Notes: generated from the letters alone by a model not told the origin. 64,000 bases of DNA from Acidobacteriota bacterium (GCA_021791875.1 JAJYVU010000013.1:1-64000); one strand, 5' to 3'; counted from the first letter of the stretch, positions 7,625 through 16,718 are shown. A program made the numbers and translations.

Positions 7625-8662
7625 TTAAGCGGTCAGGCCCACGCTCTGCTGCCGGTACGCTTTGGCCACGCCCACTACCATCGCGCGAATCCTCGCCATC
7701 ACCGCCACGCGCTCTGTCACTGAGATTGCGCCCCGCGCATCCAGCAGGTTAAAGAGGTGCGAGCACTTCAGGCAAAGCTCATAAGCACCAAGCACCGGAA
7801 AACGTCGCAGTTGCTGTTGCAAATCCTCCGCCGCCGGAACAGGACCATCCCCATGCACCACATGCTCGTGCTTCTTCTCATGACGCTCGGCTTCCTTTTC
7901 CGCCTTCTTTGAGAAGACTTCATGGAAGCTCGCCAGCAGCGCCTGGCACTCGGATTCATACATCCGCAGGTGCTCCCACAGCTTGCTCACGTCCGCCGCC
8001 TCAAAGTTGTAGACCGAAAGCTGCAACTCCTCCTGCAGCCGAATCTCCCCGTACGTCACTTCCCGGCCCGTGCGCGGATCGCGCGCCCACACAATCTCGT
8101 AAATCGAATCCACATCCTGCAGAAACGCCGTCAGCCGCTCCAGCCCGTAGGTAATCTCGCCCGAAATCGGATCCAGGTCCATCCCGCCGCACTGCTGGAA
8201 GTACGTGAACTGCGTGATCTCCAGCCCATCCAGCATCACCTGCCAGCCCACGCCCCACGCGCCGCCAACCGGCCACTCCCAGTTGTCTTCTTCAAACTTG
8301 ATATCGTGTTCGCGCAGATCAATCCCAATCGCCTCCAGCGAGGCCAGGTACAAATCCTGAATATCCGCCGGCGGCGGCTTCAAGATCACCTGCAGTTGCA
8401 AATGCTTGTATAGCCGGTTCGGATTCTCCCCATACCGCCCGTCCGCTGGACGCCGCGAGGGCTGTGCATATGCAATGTTGATCGGCTCTGGCCCCAGCAC
8501 GCGCAAAAACGTGTCCGGAGACATCGTTCCTGCACCCACCTCTATGTCATAAGGCTGCTGCAGTACGCATCCGCGCTCGGCCCAATAGCTCTGCAGGCGG
8601 AACAGAACTTCCTGAAAGGTCAAAGGCTGCTTCGATATCTGGTTCTTCAAGGCTGAGGCCAC
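7625..8662 (-). CDS. glyQ: Glycyl-tRNA synthetase, alpha subunit
   Basis: Catalytic chain of the alpha2-beta2 enzyme; it activates glycine with ATP. Motifs are clear: [17 protein letters not shown] near the start, [19 protein letters not shown], then [15 protein letters not shown] and [15 protein letters not shown], and near the C-terminus [15 protein letters not shown]. At 345 residues it is about 40 longer than typical GlyQ. The extra length is one charged, His-rich insertion at about residues 251-288 ([17 protein letters not shown]...), just before the final helical segment. The insert is in frame and the downstream motifs are intact, so this is an expansion rather than a frameshift. Confidence 0.97.
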   Translation of the reverse strand: MASALKNQISKQPLTFQEVLFRLQSYWAERGCVLQQPYDIEVGAGTMSPDTFLRVLGPEPINIAYAQPSRRPADGRYGENPNRLYKHLQLQVILKPPPADIQDLYLASLEAIGIDLREHDIKFEEDNWEWPVGGAWGVGWQVMLDGLEITQFTYFQQCGGMDLDPISGEITYGLERLTAFLQDVDSIYEIVWARDPRTGREVTYGEIRLQEELQLSVYNFEAADVSKLWEHLRMYESECQALLASFHEVFSKKAEKEAERHEKKHEHVVHGDGPVPAAEDLQQQLRRFPVLGAYELCLKCSHLFNLLDARGAISVTERVAVMARIRAMVVGVAKAYRQQSVGLTA

Positions 8663-8752
8663 GTGGCTACCGTCACTCCATCAACTTGGATATTGCTTCG
8701 ATTCTACAGATTCTCTCCACTCCGTATGACCAACTCTATCCTCCACACACGC

Positions 8753-9511
8753 TCACGCCTTCGCCAGCCGCCGCAACGCCTCCACCGACCGCAGCCGCCG
8801 CTCCAGGTGCCGCTCCAGCGACTGCGTCGTGAACCGCCGCAAATCCGCCGCCCGGGCAGCCGGCCACGCCGCCTCGCCCTCGCTGGCAGCAAACTTCGCC
8901 ACCGGCTGCCGGAACATCGTCTGCGCCAGCGCGAGGCTCTCGGCCGTCAGCATCCTCGCGCCTGCGGGCCTGTGCGTCTCGCAAACCAGCCCATCCATCT
9001 CCGCGTGAAAATACCCTCCACGCCCAGTCAGCGGCTCCTCGCAAACCGTGCAACGGCCCAGCTCGGGCAACCACCCCAGCAGCCGCGGAATCCACAACGA
9101 AAAATACGTCACCGGCATCCATATATGACCCTTGCGCGTGTGCGCCAGCACCGCCAGCGTCAGCCGAAAAATCGCATCCTGCGGATCCCGGTCCGGAAGC
9201 GCCTCTTCCAGCACTTCGGTGTAAAACGCCAGCGCCGCAGCCCGCCCATAATCCATCTCTTCTGACAGCGGCGAGGCCACAATCTCGCACGAATCCAGTC
9301 GCACCAGCTCCTGCCGCGGTTTCTCCGCGTAGCTCGCCAGAACATAGGTCATCGGCTCCAGAGCGCCGCCGAACCGCCGCCGCGACTTCAACCCAGACTT
9401 CGCAATCCCCTTGATCTTCCCAGCCTCACGCGTCAGCAATGACACCACCAGGTCGGCCTCGTGCAGGGGCCAGCTCTTCAGCACAATCGACTCAATGCGG
9501 TGGGTCGTCAC
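8753..9511 (-). CDS. recO: DNA repair protein RecO
   Basis: 252 residues from a GTG at 9511, chosen because homologous sequence begins at TTHRIESIVLKSW; the open frame extends further upstream but that part has no RecO character. RecO binds single-stranded DNA and, with RecR, loads RecA onto SSB-coated DNA. The N-terminal OB fold spans about residues 1-80 (VVSLLTREAGKIKGIAKSG). The helical C-terminal domain carries a zinc-type cluster, CTVC followed by DGLVCETH. It reads in the same direction as glyQ 90 bases downstream and diverges from glnA. Confidence 0.93.
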   Translation of the reverse strand: MTTHRIESIVLKSWPLHEADLVVSLLTREAGKIKGIAKSGLKSRRRFGGALEPMTYVLASYAEKPRQELVRLDSCEIVASPLSEEMDYGRAAALAFYTEVLEEALPDRDPQDAIFRLTLAVLAHTRKGHIWMPVTYFSLWIPRLLGWLPELGRCTVCEEPLTGRGGYFHAEMDGLVCETHRPAGARMLTAESLALAQTMFRQPVAKFAASEGEAAWPAARAADLRRFTTQSLERHLERRLRSVEALRRLAKA

Positions 9512-9753
9512 ATTCAGAGCATAGCCCGCGTCGAGACAATCCCAGCCCGGAATCGCAACATTTCGCACCGCCCGCGGTGCCGCCCGCACTCCGCGCTGCC
9601 AATTCCCCTGGCCAAATCCATTTTCCTGCCCCACACAGGTGGACTTTCGCGATACTCTGTTCGCAGGTCGTCTTCCATCGTCAACATGCATGAACATTAG
9701 CCCGGCCACTGGCTGGGAGGGAGACGTACACCCACTTCGATCCGAGGAGACGC

Positions 9754-11184
9754 ATGTCCACAGAACTCCGTAATTTCCTGGCCCTGCCCTATGAAGAGCT
9801 GGAAGAACTGAACCTTAAGGCGAAGCACGAGCGCCGAAACCGCGTTGCTCCGGAAAAACTCCAGGAAGAGCGGCTCAAGTTCCTCACCGACCATAAGGGC
9901 ATTAAGGCTGTCACCGTCATGTTCAGCGACCTGGAAGGCCGCCTGCACATGCTCGACTACGACAAGAAGTTCCTGGTCAAGAGCTTTGACAATCTCACCT
10001 TTGATGGCTCCTCCATTCGCGGCTTTACCGCCCAGCGCGAAAGCGACCTCCGCCTCGGCATCGACTGGAGCGCCTTCTACCTCGCCCCGGCAGACATCTT
10101 TGGCCCCGGAAAGGTCCTCGTCTTCGGCGAAGTCATCGACAAGAACGGCACCCCGTACTCAGGCGACATGCGCGGCGTCCTCAAAGCCTTCGCCACGGAA
10201 ATGTTCGAGAAAGATGGCTACACCCTCAACGCCGCCAATGAAATCGAAGGCTTCCTCTTCCAGGGCGTCGACGCCGAACGCCGCTTCCCTGAGACCCATC
10301 GCTTCGAATACGTCAACACCGGCGGCTACTATCACTCACTGCCCGGCGACCCGCTCCGCACCTTCATCGATACCACGGCTGAAGTCCTCCGCGCCATGGG
10401 CTTCGAGAACGAAAAGGACCACCCCGAAGTTGCGCCCTCGCAGTTTGAGATCAACTACGGCTACGGGGAAGTCCTCGCCGCCGCCGACCAGATCCAGATC
10501 TACAAGCTGGTCTGCCGCCAGGTAGCCACCCGCATGGGACTCACCGCGTCCTTCCTGCCCAAGCCGGTCGTCGGCGTCAACGGCAGCGGCATGCACACCA
10601 ACATCTCCATCAGCAAGGGCGGCAAGAACCTCTTCTGGGATCCCAAGGGCGAAGAAAAGCTCGCCGGTTTCGCCTGGGAGTTCGTCGACCGCATCCTTAC
10701 TCATGGCAATGACATCTGCCTGCTGCTCAACTCCAGCGTCAACGCCTACCGCCGCCTCGACCCACACTTCGAAGCCCCCAACCAGATCAAGGCCTCGGCC
10801 GTCGATCGCGGCTCCATGGTCCGCATCCCCATCGGCAACGAAAAGTCTTCGCGCGTCGAAGTCCGCTCCGTTGCCCCGGACGCGAACCCCTACCTCGTCC
10901 TCTACTCCATCTTCAAGTCTGGCCTGCACGGCGAAACCGCAAAGATCGCCAACCTGCGCCAGGCCGAGCGCTACCTGCCGGACAACATCTACACCGCGCT
11001 CGAAAACTTCCGCAACTCCGGCTGGACCACCAAGCTGCTCGGCGAAGACGTCAAGGCGCGCTACGCCGACCTCAAGCAGGCCTCGGCCGACCGCTGCGCC
11101 CGTCTCCTCGGCACTTACGTCAAATCCCAGGAAGTCCAGTTCCACCACGAGGTCTACAATCAGTTCCTCTGGAACCAGTTCTAA
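9754..11184 (+). CDS. glnA: Glutamine synthetase, type I-like, without an adenylylation loop
   Basis: 476 residues; makes glutamine from glutamate, ammonia and ATP. GAGGAG lies just upstream of the ATG. Recognisable motifs are FDGSSIRGF (83-91), NEIEGFLF, HPEVAPSQFEINYGYGE, VNGSGMHTNIS, NSSVNAYRRL and RIPIGNEKSSRVEVR, covering the metal, glutamate and ATP sites. Two deviations stand out. The N-terminus is about 33 residues longer than in enterobacterial GlnA. The NLYDLPPEE-type adenylylation segment is replaced by AERYLPDNIYTAL, so GlnE-type control at the standard tyrosine is unlikely. It is monocistronic, with its own strong terminator. Confidence 0.95.
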   Translation: MSTELRNFLALPYEELEELNLKAKHERRNRVAPEKLQEERLKFLTDHKGIKAVTVMFSDLEGRLHMLDYDKKFLVKSFDNLTFDGSSIRGFTAQRESDLRLGIDWSAFYLAPADIFGPGKVLVFGEVIDKNGTPYSGDMRGVLKAFATEMFEKDGYTLNAANEIEGFLFQGVDAERRFPETHRFEYVNTGGYYHSLPGDPLRTFIDTTAEVLRAMGFENEKDHPEVAPSQFEINYGYGEVLAAADQIQIYKLVCRQVATRMGLTASFLPKPVVGVNGSGMHTNISISKGGKNLFWDPKGEEKLAGFAWEFVDRILTHGNDICLLLNSSVNAYRRLDPHFEAPNQIKASAVDRGSMVRIPIGNEKSSRVEVRSVAPDANPYLVLYSIFKSGLHGETAKIANLRQAERYLPDNIYTALENFRNSGWTTKLLGEDVKARYADLKQASADRCARLLGTYVKSQEVQFHHEVYNQFLWNQF

Positions 11185-11206
11185 ATCTCATCACCATCCA
11201 TACAGA

Positions 11207-11235
11207 AAGCCCCGGATTCCTCCGGGGCTTTTCTA
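11207..11235 (+). terminator. Rho-independent terminator of glnA
   Basis: AAGCCCCGGA and TCCGGGGCTT form a perfect 10-bp stem with a four-base loop (TTCC), followed by TTCTATT. It lies 22 bases after the glnA stop. Confidence 0.92.
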
Positions 11236-11252
11236 TTCCTGTCTCCCCAACT

Positions 11253-11594
11253 CTATCCCGCCGCCTTCGCACCGCGAAAATACCGCCGCGAACTCTCGCG
11301 AAACAACAGCCACACAATCAACACCAGAAAACAGCTATGCACTATCAGCTTTCCAATATCTCCATAGCTGATCGCCACATGGAAAGCCATCCACGCCACC
11401 GCCAGCCACCGCGCCCAGTTCTGGCGCAGCAGCAGAAACACCCCCGTCACAATCGCCAGGCTCTCCGTCAAGATCACCCAGCCCCCATCCGGCTTCCCTA
11501 AATCATGAAAGTGAGACACGAACGCCACACAACCCACCAGCAGATACAGGCAGGCCACCACCCAAACCGGCAATGGACGCGGGTTCTCAGGCAC
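11253..11594 (-). CDS. Small unknown membrane protein coupled to the PIN toxin gene
   Basis: 113 residues, not recognised. It starts with a GTG whose bases overlap the stop of the PIN-domain gene by eight bases, so translation is probably coupled. Three or four hydrophobic stretches are visible (about residues 10-28, 39-57, 62-80 and 83-100), with a basic C-terminal tail (RESSRRYFRGAKAAG). It has no toxin or antitoxin signature. The tight overlap makes it the third gene of a vapB-vapC-like operon, which is not usual for such modules. It could simply be a chance downstream gene sharing the transcript. Confidence 0.72.
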   Translation of the reverse strand: MPENPRPLPVWVVACLYLLVGCVAFVSHFHDLGKPDGGWVILTESLAIVTGVFLLLRQNWARWLAVAWMAFHVAISYGDIGKLIVHSCFLVLIVWLLFRESSRRYFRGAKAAG

Positions 11595-12012
11595 CGAATG
11601 GATTCCTTATCTGAACGCCACCAATCTCCTGCCCGTGTTGAATATCCTCGCTGTAAAGAATCTCGCATTCTGATTCAATCGACGCAGCAACAATCAGCGA
11701 GTCGTACCAGGAAAAGTGGTGTCTCGCCTGCACATGCAATGCTTCAGAGAAAAGCGCCGGTGAGGAATGAACCGCAAGCAAGGGACGAAACGTGATCGCC
11801 AGAAACTGCTGTGCTTCTTCGAGACTCATCTTCTTCGGAAAATGGCGTAGCGCCACATGGAAGAATTCCTGCACCACCTGGTAGCTAACCACCCCAAGCC
11901 CCGAACGGATGCCCTCCCGAATCAGCTTTTGTGCCTTTAAAGCTTTCCCCTGGGCGGACTGGTCGAACGCATAAACAAAGACATTCGTATCGAGAAAGTA
12001 TCTACCGGGCAT
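11587..12012 (-). CDS. vapC: PIN-domain ribonuclease toxin (VapC-like)
   Basis: 141 residues with the complete acidic set of a PIN nuclease: D8 in YFLDTNVFVYA, E49 in VVQEFFHV, D104 in WYDSLIVAAS and D123 in YSEDIQHG. Family members usually cleave tRNA or rRNA when free of antitoxin. The start overlaps the upstream antitoxin gene by 11 bases, the standard arrangement for vapBC. Expression is probably controlled by the palindrome in front of the antitoxin gene. The fold and active-site residues are seen; toxicity and target are inferred from the family. Confidence 0.9.
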   Translation of the reverse strand: MPGRYFLDTNVFVYAFDQSAQGKALKAQKLIREGIRSGLGVVSYQVVQEFFHVALRHFPKKMSLEEAQQFLAITFRPLLAVHSSPALFSEALHVQARHHFSWYDSLIVAASIESECEILYSEDIQHGQEIGGVQIRNPFGA

Positions 12013-12220
12013 TCATTTCGTCTCGGCTGTAGTGACGCCCCGCGTCCACGTGCTGCAAGCGTCGCATGAGCGCGTCGAAGTCCTTCGCGCTCCCCGATTG
12101 CCCCGTATACTGCTCCAGCCACTCGCGGAACACGCTGTTCAAAGTCTTGTGCTGCGCACGCGCAATTTGTCTCGCCTGCTCAATCAGGTGCTCATCTGCG
12201 CTCAGGGTCACATTCTTCAT
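12002..12220 (-). CDS. vapB: VapB-like antitoxin, probable ribbon-helix-helix
   Basis: 72 residues. The N-terminus MKNVTLSADEHLIEQARQIA followed by HKTLNSVFREWLEQY has the strand-helix-helix pattern of ribbon-helix-helix DNA-binding antitoxins. The charged C-terminal part (DFDALMRRLQHVDAGR) would wrap the toxin. The ATG at 12220 has no clear Shine-Dalgarno sequence; only nine bases separate it from a large inverted repeat, so the message may be leaderless or nearly so. It should bind that repeat and repress the operon, as is usual for VapB proteins; this is inferred. Confidence 0.87.
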   Translation of the reverse strand: MKNVTLSADEHLIEQARQIARAQHKTLNSVFREWLEQYTGQSGSAKDFDALMRRLQHVDAGRHYSRDEMNAR

Positions 12221-12229
12221 ACGGTTTCA

Positions 12230-12252
12230 GTGTACACGATTTTCGTGTACAC
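12230..12252 (-). promoter_or_regulatory. Inverted-repeat operator of the vapBC-like operon
   Basis: GTGTACACGA and TCGTGTACAC are perfect 10-base inverted arms separated by TTT. Each arm also contains the self-complementary octamer GTGTACAC, so the site has nested symmetry suited to two RHH dimers. The minus strand reads TACACT at the proximal end, a possible -10 element close to the antitoxin start. Position and symmetry strongly suggest the autoregulatory operator. Confidence 0.82.
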
Positions 12253-12321
12253 GAGCTTTTACCCATCCACCGTGCGAGGCGATCCCCCAACGCGAACCTA
12301 TCAGAAGCAATGCCCCGTCGC

Positions 12322-13353
12322 TTACGCCCCCACAAACCGCGCGTACAAGCTCCGCGCCAGCCCCACATCCGTCGTGCCCTGCACAATTGCCCGCCCGTCC
12401 TTGAACACCGTCAGCACATGCTCCCCGCGCTGGAATCTGAGCAGCATATCATTGCTCCGCACATCTCCATGCGGCCGCAGCCGCGCCGCCAGCTCCGCAA
12501 AATCCACAGGCCGCCCATGCTCGTGAATTTGCACCGAGTTCCGTCCGCACAGCGTAATGTGCGCCCGGCCCTCCCCGCGCAGATGCACAAAGTCCCGCGC
12601 CCCGCACGACCGGCAATCCGTCCGCGGCCGCTCCGTCCTTACCTCAGACCACTCATTCGACCACTGATCCACTGACAGCAGCGTCCGCCGCATCTTCTCC
12701 TGTTGCCCCGTCAGATATTTCAGCGCCTCCGCAACCTCCATCGACGCTGCCACATTCACCGCCGTATTCAAAATTCCGGCCGTATCGCACGTCTCCACCG
12801 TCCCGCCCGGAGCCTCCGGAAAAATGCACGCCAGACACGCCGTCTCACCCGGCAGAATATTCATCGTCACGGCATAAGCGCCCACCGCTGCCGCATAAAT
12901 CCACGGCCTGCCCTGTTCCACCGAATAATCGTTCAGTAGATACCGCGTCTCAAAGTTGTCTGTCGCGTCCAGCACCAGGTCGGCCCCGCGCAGCAGCTCG
13001 TGGACATTCCCCGGCGTCAGGTCCGCCACATGGGCCTCAACGGTAATCTCGCTGTTAAACAGCGCAATCTTCCGCCGCGCCGCCTCCGCCTTCGGCAAGG
13101 ACTCCCGCGCATCCGCTTCGTCGAACAGAACCTGCCGCTGCAGGTTGCTCTCCTCCACAAAATCCCGGTCGATCAGCGTCAGACGGCCCACTCCGGCCCG
13201 CGCCAGCAGCCCGGCAGCCGCCGCTCCGGTCGCGCCCACTCCCACCAGCGCGACTTGCGACTGCCCAATCCGCTCTTGCCCCGCCGGGCCGATCCCGGCA
13301 AACAAGACCTGCCGCGAATACCGTTCTGCCTGCTTGCAAGACGAACTTTGCAT
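12322..13353 (-). CDS. ThiF/MoeB-family adenylyltransferase
   Basis: 343 residues from ATG 13353 (a GTG precedes it). E1-like enzymes adenylate the C-terminal glycine of a sulfur carrier such as ThiS or MoaD. Visible (numbered from the GTG): GVGATG at 39-44 (nucleotide loop, with Ala in place of the second usual Gly), D63-R-D, N71 and R74, K89, D131-A-T-D-N-F, zinc cysteines C174/C177 and C248/C251, and Cys190 in the catalytic-loop region. The last 90 residues are not a rhodanese domain and I do not recognise them. No carrier gene is adjacent; the only one in the window is thiS near 32 kb. A TATACT hexamer close to the start may be the -10. MoeB versus ThiF cannot be decided. Confidence 0.88.
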   Translation of the reverse strand: MQSSSCKQAERYSRQVLFAGIGPAGQERIGQSQVALVGVGATGAAAAGLLARAGVGRLTLIDRDFVEESNLQRQVLFDEADARESLPKAEAARRKIALFNSEITVEAHVADLTPGNVHELLRGADLVLDATDNFETRYLLNDYSVEQGRPWIYAAAVGAYAVTMNILPGETACLACIFPEAPGGTVETCDTAGILNTAVNVAASMEVAEALKYLTGQQEKMRRTLLSVDQWSNEWSEVRTERPRTDCRSCGARDFVHLRGEGRAHITLCGRNSVQIHEHGRPVDFAELAARLRPHGDVRSNDMLLRFQRGEHVLTVFKDGRAIVQGTTDVGLARSLYARFVGA

Positions 13354-13484
13354 CACTCTTTAGTATAGGGAGAGACGGAAGCGTCGCGCGTTCGTAGCGG
13401 CAACGCATTTGCATCATTTGCAACATCTGAGCCCCGGAACGCAATTCCATTTCGCCTGAGGATCGCTTGTATTTTCCCGGAAAA

Positions 13485-16400
13485 ATGAAGGCGCGTGGCT
13501 GGTGGCTGGGGCTCCTCATGGCAGGCAGTCTCATGGCATCACCGCACGTCCGGGCACAGACCAAGGCGGTGACGTCCGCGCACTCGCAGGCAAAGCCCAG
13601 CCCGAATTCCAAAACTCCTCAGCCGCAACTCACCCCCAGCGATGGAGTGCCCCCCACCCGGCAGGTCCAACCCGTCCCTCCCGGTGCCACACCCGCCATG
13701 CTGGAATGGTCCGGCCTCACCGTCAGTTCCATCGAGTTTCAGGGCGTCAGCGCCAAAACCCTGGCTCCGCTGCCATCCATGCTGCCCCAGCAGCCCGGCA
13801 CGCCCCTCAATCCCAACAGTGTCCGCCAGAGTCTCCGCCGCCTCTTCGCCACCGGCCTCTATCGCGATATCCAGGTCGAAGGCGTCCGTGAAGGCCGCCA
13901 GGTCAAACTCATCTTCACCGGAACACCGGCTTATTTCATCGGCCTCGTGACCGTGCACGGAGTTAAAAACCCCGAACTGAAGGCACGCATCTCCTACGCC
14001 CCGGGTCTTTCACCGGGAACGCTATTCACCGACCCTAAACTTGCCGATGCCTCCGGCGATCTCGAAACTGCCCTGAAGCAAAACGGCTTCTACCTCGGCA
14101 AGATCTTCCATTCCATGACCATCGACAAGGAAGACCGCCTCAAGAACATTAATTTCTTCGTCGAAACCGGCCCACGCGCCCGCATTGGCAACGTCGCCGT
14201 CGAAGGCAACAGTGGCATGTCCGTGCACGCCTTCCGCAAGCGCGCCAAACTCGGGGCCGGCAAGAAAGTCACTCACGACACCATCGGCCGCGCTCTCACC
14301 AGGCTGCGCAAGCACTACCAGAAGAACCATTACCTCGAAGCCACTGTTCAGCTCAAATCGCGCGAATTCCAGCCGAAAACCAATCACCTCGACTACACCT
14401 TCGTCGCCGACAAAAAAGCTACCGTCAAAATCAACGTCGACGGCGTCAGTCTCAGCAAGGGAAAGATTCGCAAGCTCGTGCCCGTCTACCAGGAAGGCGA
14501 CGTCGACGAAGACCTCCTCAACGAAGGCAACAACCTCATCAAGGACTACTACCAGCGACGCGGATACTTCAACGTGAAGGTATCTCACAAGCGCACCACC
14601 ACCCCGGGCCACACCACCATCACCTACAAGGTCACGCTCGGCATCCGCAGTTCTGTCACCAAAGTCACGGTCTCAGGCAACCACTACTTCTCCAGTTCCA
14701 CTCTCGTCTCGCGCCTCTCAGTTCAACCAAAAAGTTTCTTCGTGAGGCACGGACTCTACAGCGAAGACCTCACCGAAACCGACAGCAACACCCTTGAAGC
14801 CCTCTATCAGATGAATGGCTTCACGGATGTCAGCGTCACACCGCAGGTTCGCGAAACCTACGGAACCCGACATCATAAGAAGGTCGGCTACCTCACCGTC
14901 AATTACGCCATCAGCGAAGGCAGGCAGCACACCTTCGGCAAAATCAGCATCACCGGAAACCACAAAATCCCCACGTCGGAGCTCGCTCCGCTCGTGATTG
15001 CAAGCACCGGACAGCCCTATAACCCGAACGAAATCCAGAACGACCGTAACGGCCTGTTGTCTTATTACCTCTCGCGCGGCTTCGCTCATGCCCAGGTCAA
15101 CCCTATTCAGCGCAACGACCCGAAAAACCCCGACCACATCGACGTCGACTTCAAAGTCACGGAGGGCGATCAGACCTTCATCCGCAAAGTACTCATCTCC
15201 GGCCTGCACCACACCAAGCGTTCCACCATCGCACCCCGCATCCTCGTCCACCCTGGCGAGCCCCTCGATCAGACGGCTCTGCGCAACACCCAGCGCGAAC
15301 TCTACAACCTGACCCTGTTCAACGAGGTCAACACCGCGGTCGAAAATCCCACCGGCCAGGAGCCGGACAAGAATGTGCTCATCCAACTCACCGAGGCCAG
15401 ACGCTGGAATATCACCTACGGCTTCGGTTTGCAGGCCCAGACCGGAACCCCCTCCACCAACTGCCCCGGCCCGGCCACGCTCATTGCGCTCGGCATCAAT
15501 CCCAGCACCTACCAGGGCGGCTGCGGCACCAGCGGCAAATTCGGCGTCAGCCCGCTCGTCGAGTTCGACGTCTCACGTATCGGCCTCTTCGGCACCGATC
15601 AATCCATCTCCCTGCAGTCCAAGTACGGCACCCTTGAGCAGCTCGCCGAGCTCACCTATGAGCACCCTCACCTGCTCCACCATCCCGGCCTGTCTTTGTC
15701 CATCAGCGGCGGCTACAACAACGCCCAGGACGTCATCACCTACTCGGCCTCGCGCCTCGAAGGCAACTTCCGGATCACGCAGCATCCTAACCCCATCGAC
15801 ACGTTCATCTACCAGTTCACCTACCGCCGCGTGAAGGTCAACGCCGCCACCGTCCAGGTTGCGCCCAACCTCATCCCACTGCTGGCCCAGCCCGTCCGCG
15901 TCGGCGGGCCCGAATTCACCTGGATTCGCGATACCCGCCGTCCCGAGCCCCTCGACGCAAAGAACGGCTGGTACAACAGCGTCCAGGAATTCCTCGCCGA
16001 CAACCGCTTCGCTTCCGAAGCAAACTTCAATCGCTTCCAGTGGACCAACTCCAGCTACTACACCCTCCCCGACAAGCTCACCATCGCCCGCAATACGGTC
16101 TTTGGCTTCGAACGCTCTTACGGCAGCCCCCAGTACGAAGAAATTCCACTTCCAGAACGCCTCTTCGCCGGCGGCGCTCAATCCCTGCGCAGTTTTGGTC
16201 TCAATGAAGCGGGTCCACGCGACTCGCTCACCGGCTTCCCCATTGGCGGCGCTGCGCTCTTCATCAACCAGACCGAATTCCGCTTCCCGCACCCGACCCT
16301 GCCCTACGTCGGCAACGCCCTCGGATTCGTGCTCTTTCATGACATGGGCAACGTCTTCAACAACTCGTCCGATATCTGGCCAAGCTTCATCCGCGTAACG

Positions 16401-16718
16401 CAGCCCCACAGCGAAACCTGCCGCGACCTGAACATCGCGGACCAGCAGAAGGTCAGCCGCCACTCCAGCACCAATCCCACTGGCACCTGCAGCTTCAATG
16501 ACTTCTCGCATGCCATTGGCCTGGGGCTCCGTTACCACACCCCCATCGGCCCCGTTCGGCTCGATTTCAGCTACACCCTCAACCCGCCTATCTTCCCGGT
16601 CATCATCACGTACGGCACCTGCCCTGACTCTCAGGGCGCCGTGGACAACCATATTTGCCCCAGCGTGCAACAGGCGCCCCACTTCAACGTCTTCTTTAGC
16701 ATCGGGCAGGCATTCTGA
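13485..16718 (+). CDS. Omp85-family outer-membrane assembly protein with seven POTRA repeats (BamA/TamA-like)
   Basis: 1077 residues from ATG 13485; an in-frame TTG at 13467 behind GAGG is an alternative. A signal peptide ends near VRAQ and a Pro/Gln-rich linker follows. Seven consecutive repeats with the POTRA pattern (beta strand, helix, then G-[FY] and a strand) can be counted; openings include IGNVAVEGN, ISITGNHKI and VLISGLHHT. A 16-strand-type barrel follows, with GGAQSLRSFG and GPRDS corresponding to the lid loop and a terminal Phe (SIGQAF). The conserved RGF of loop 6 reads RSF here. It inserts barrel proteins into the outer membrane. The stop and the next start overlap (TGATG). Confidence 0.9.
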   Translation: MKARGWWLGLLMAGSLMASPHVRAQTKAVTSAHSQAKPSPNSKTPQPQLTPSDGVPPTRQVQPVPPGATPAMLEWSGLTVSSIEFQGVSAKTLAPLPSMLPQQPGTPLNPNSVRQSLRRLFATGLYRDIQVEGVREGRQVKLIFTGTPAYFIGLVTVHGVKNPELKARISYAPGLSPGTLFTDPKLADASGDLETALKQNGFYLGKIFHSMTIDKEDRLKNINFFVETGPRARIGNVAVEGNSGMSVHAFRKRAKLGAGKKVTHDTIGRALTRLRKHYQKNHYLEATVQLKSREFQPKTNHLDYTFVADKKATVKINVDGVSLSKGKIRKLVPVYQEGDVDEDLLNEGNNLIKDYYQRRGYFNVKVSHKRTTTPGHTTITYKVTLGIRSSVTKVTVSGNHYFSSSTLVSRLSVQPKSFFVRHGLYSEDLTETDSNTLEALYQMNGFTDVSVTPQVRETYGTRHHKKVGYLTVNYAISEGRQHTFGKISITGNHKIPTSELAPLVIASTGQPYNPNEIQNDRNGLLSYYLSRGFAHAQVNPIQRNDPKNPDHIDVDFKVTEGDQTFIRKVLISGLHHTKRSTIAPRILVHPGEPLDQTALRNTQRELYNLTLFNEVNTAVENPTGQEPDKNVLIQLTEARRWNITYGFGLQAQTGTPSTNCPGPATLIALGINPSTYQGGCGTSGKFGVSPLVEFDVSRIGLFGTDQSISLQSKYGTLEQLAELTYEHPHLLHHPGLSLSISGGYNNAQDVITYSASRLEGNFRITQHPNPIDTFIYQFTYRRVKVNAATVQVAPNLIPLLAQPVRVGGPEFTWIRDTRRPEPLDAKNGWYNSVQEFLADNRFASEANFNRFQWTNSSYYTLPDKLTIARNTVFGFERSYGSPQYEEIPLPERLFAGGAQSLRSFGLNEAGPRDSLTGFPIGGAALFINQTEFRFPHPTLPYVGNALGFVLFHDMGNVFNNSSDIWPSFIRVTQPHSETCRDLNIADQQKVSRHSSTNPTGTCSFNDFSHAIGLGLRYHTPIGPVRLDFSYTLNPPIFPVIITYGTCPDSQGAVDNHICPSVQQAPHFNVFFSIGQAF

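Noticed and set aside
6191-7723. Long plus-strand open frame opposite glyS and glyQ
   Set aside because: Product is Arg/His/Leu-rich without any domain; it is the high-GC shadow of clearly coding minus-strand genes.
13357-13466. Operator or riboswitch between the ThiF-like and Omp85 genes
   Set aside because: No convincing inverted repeat or known RNA motif; only a TATACT hexamer near the ThiF-like start.
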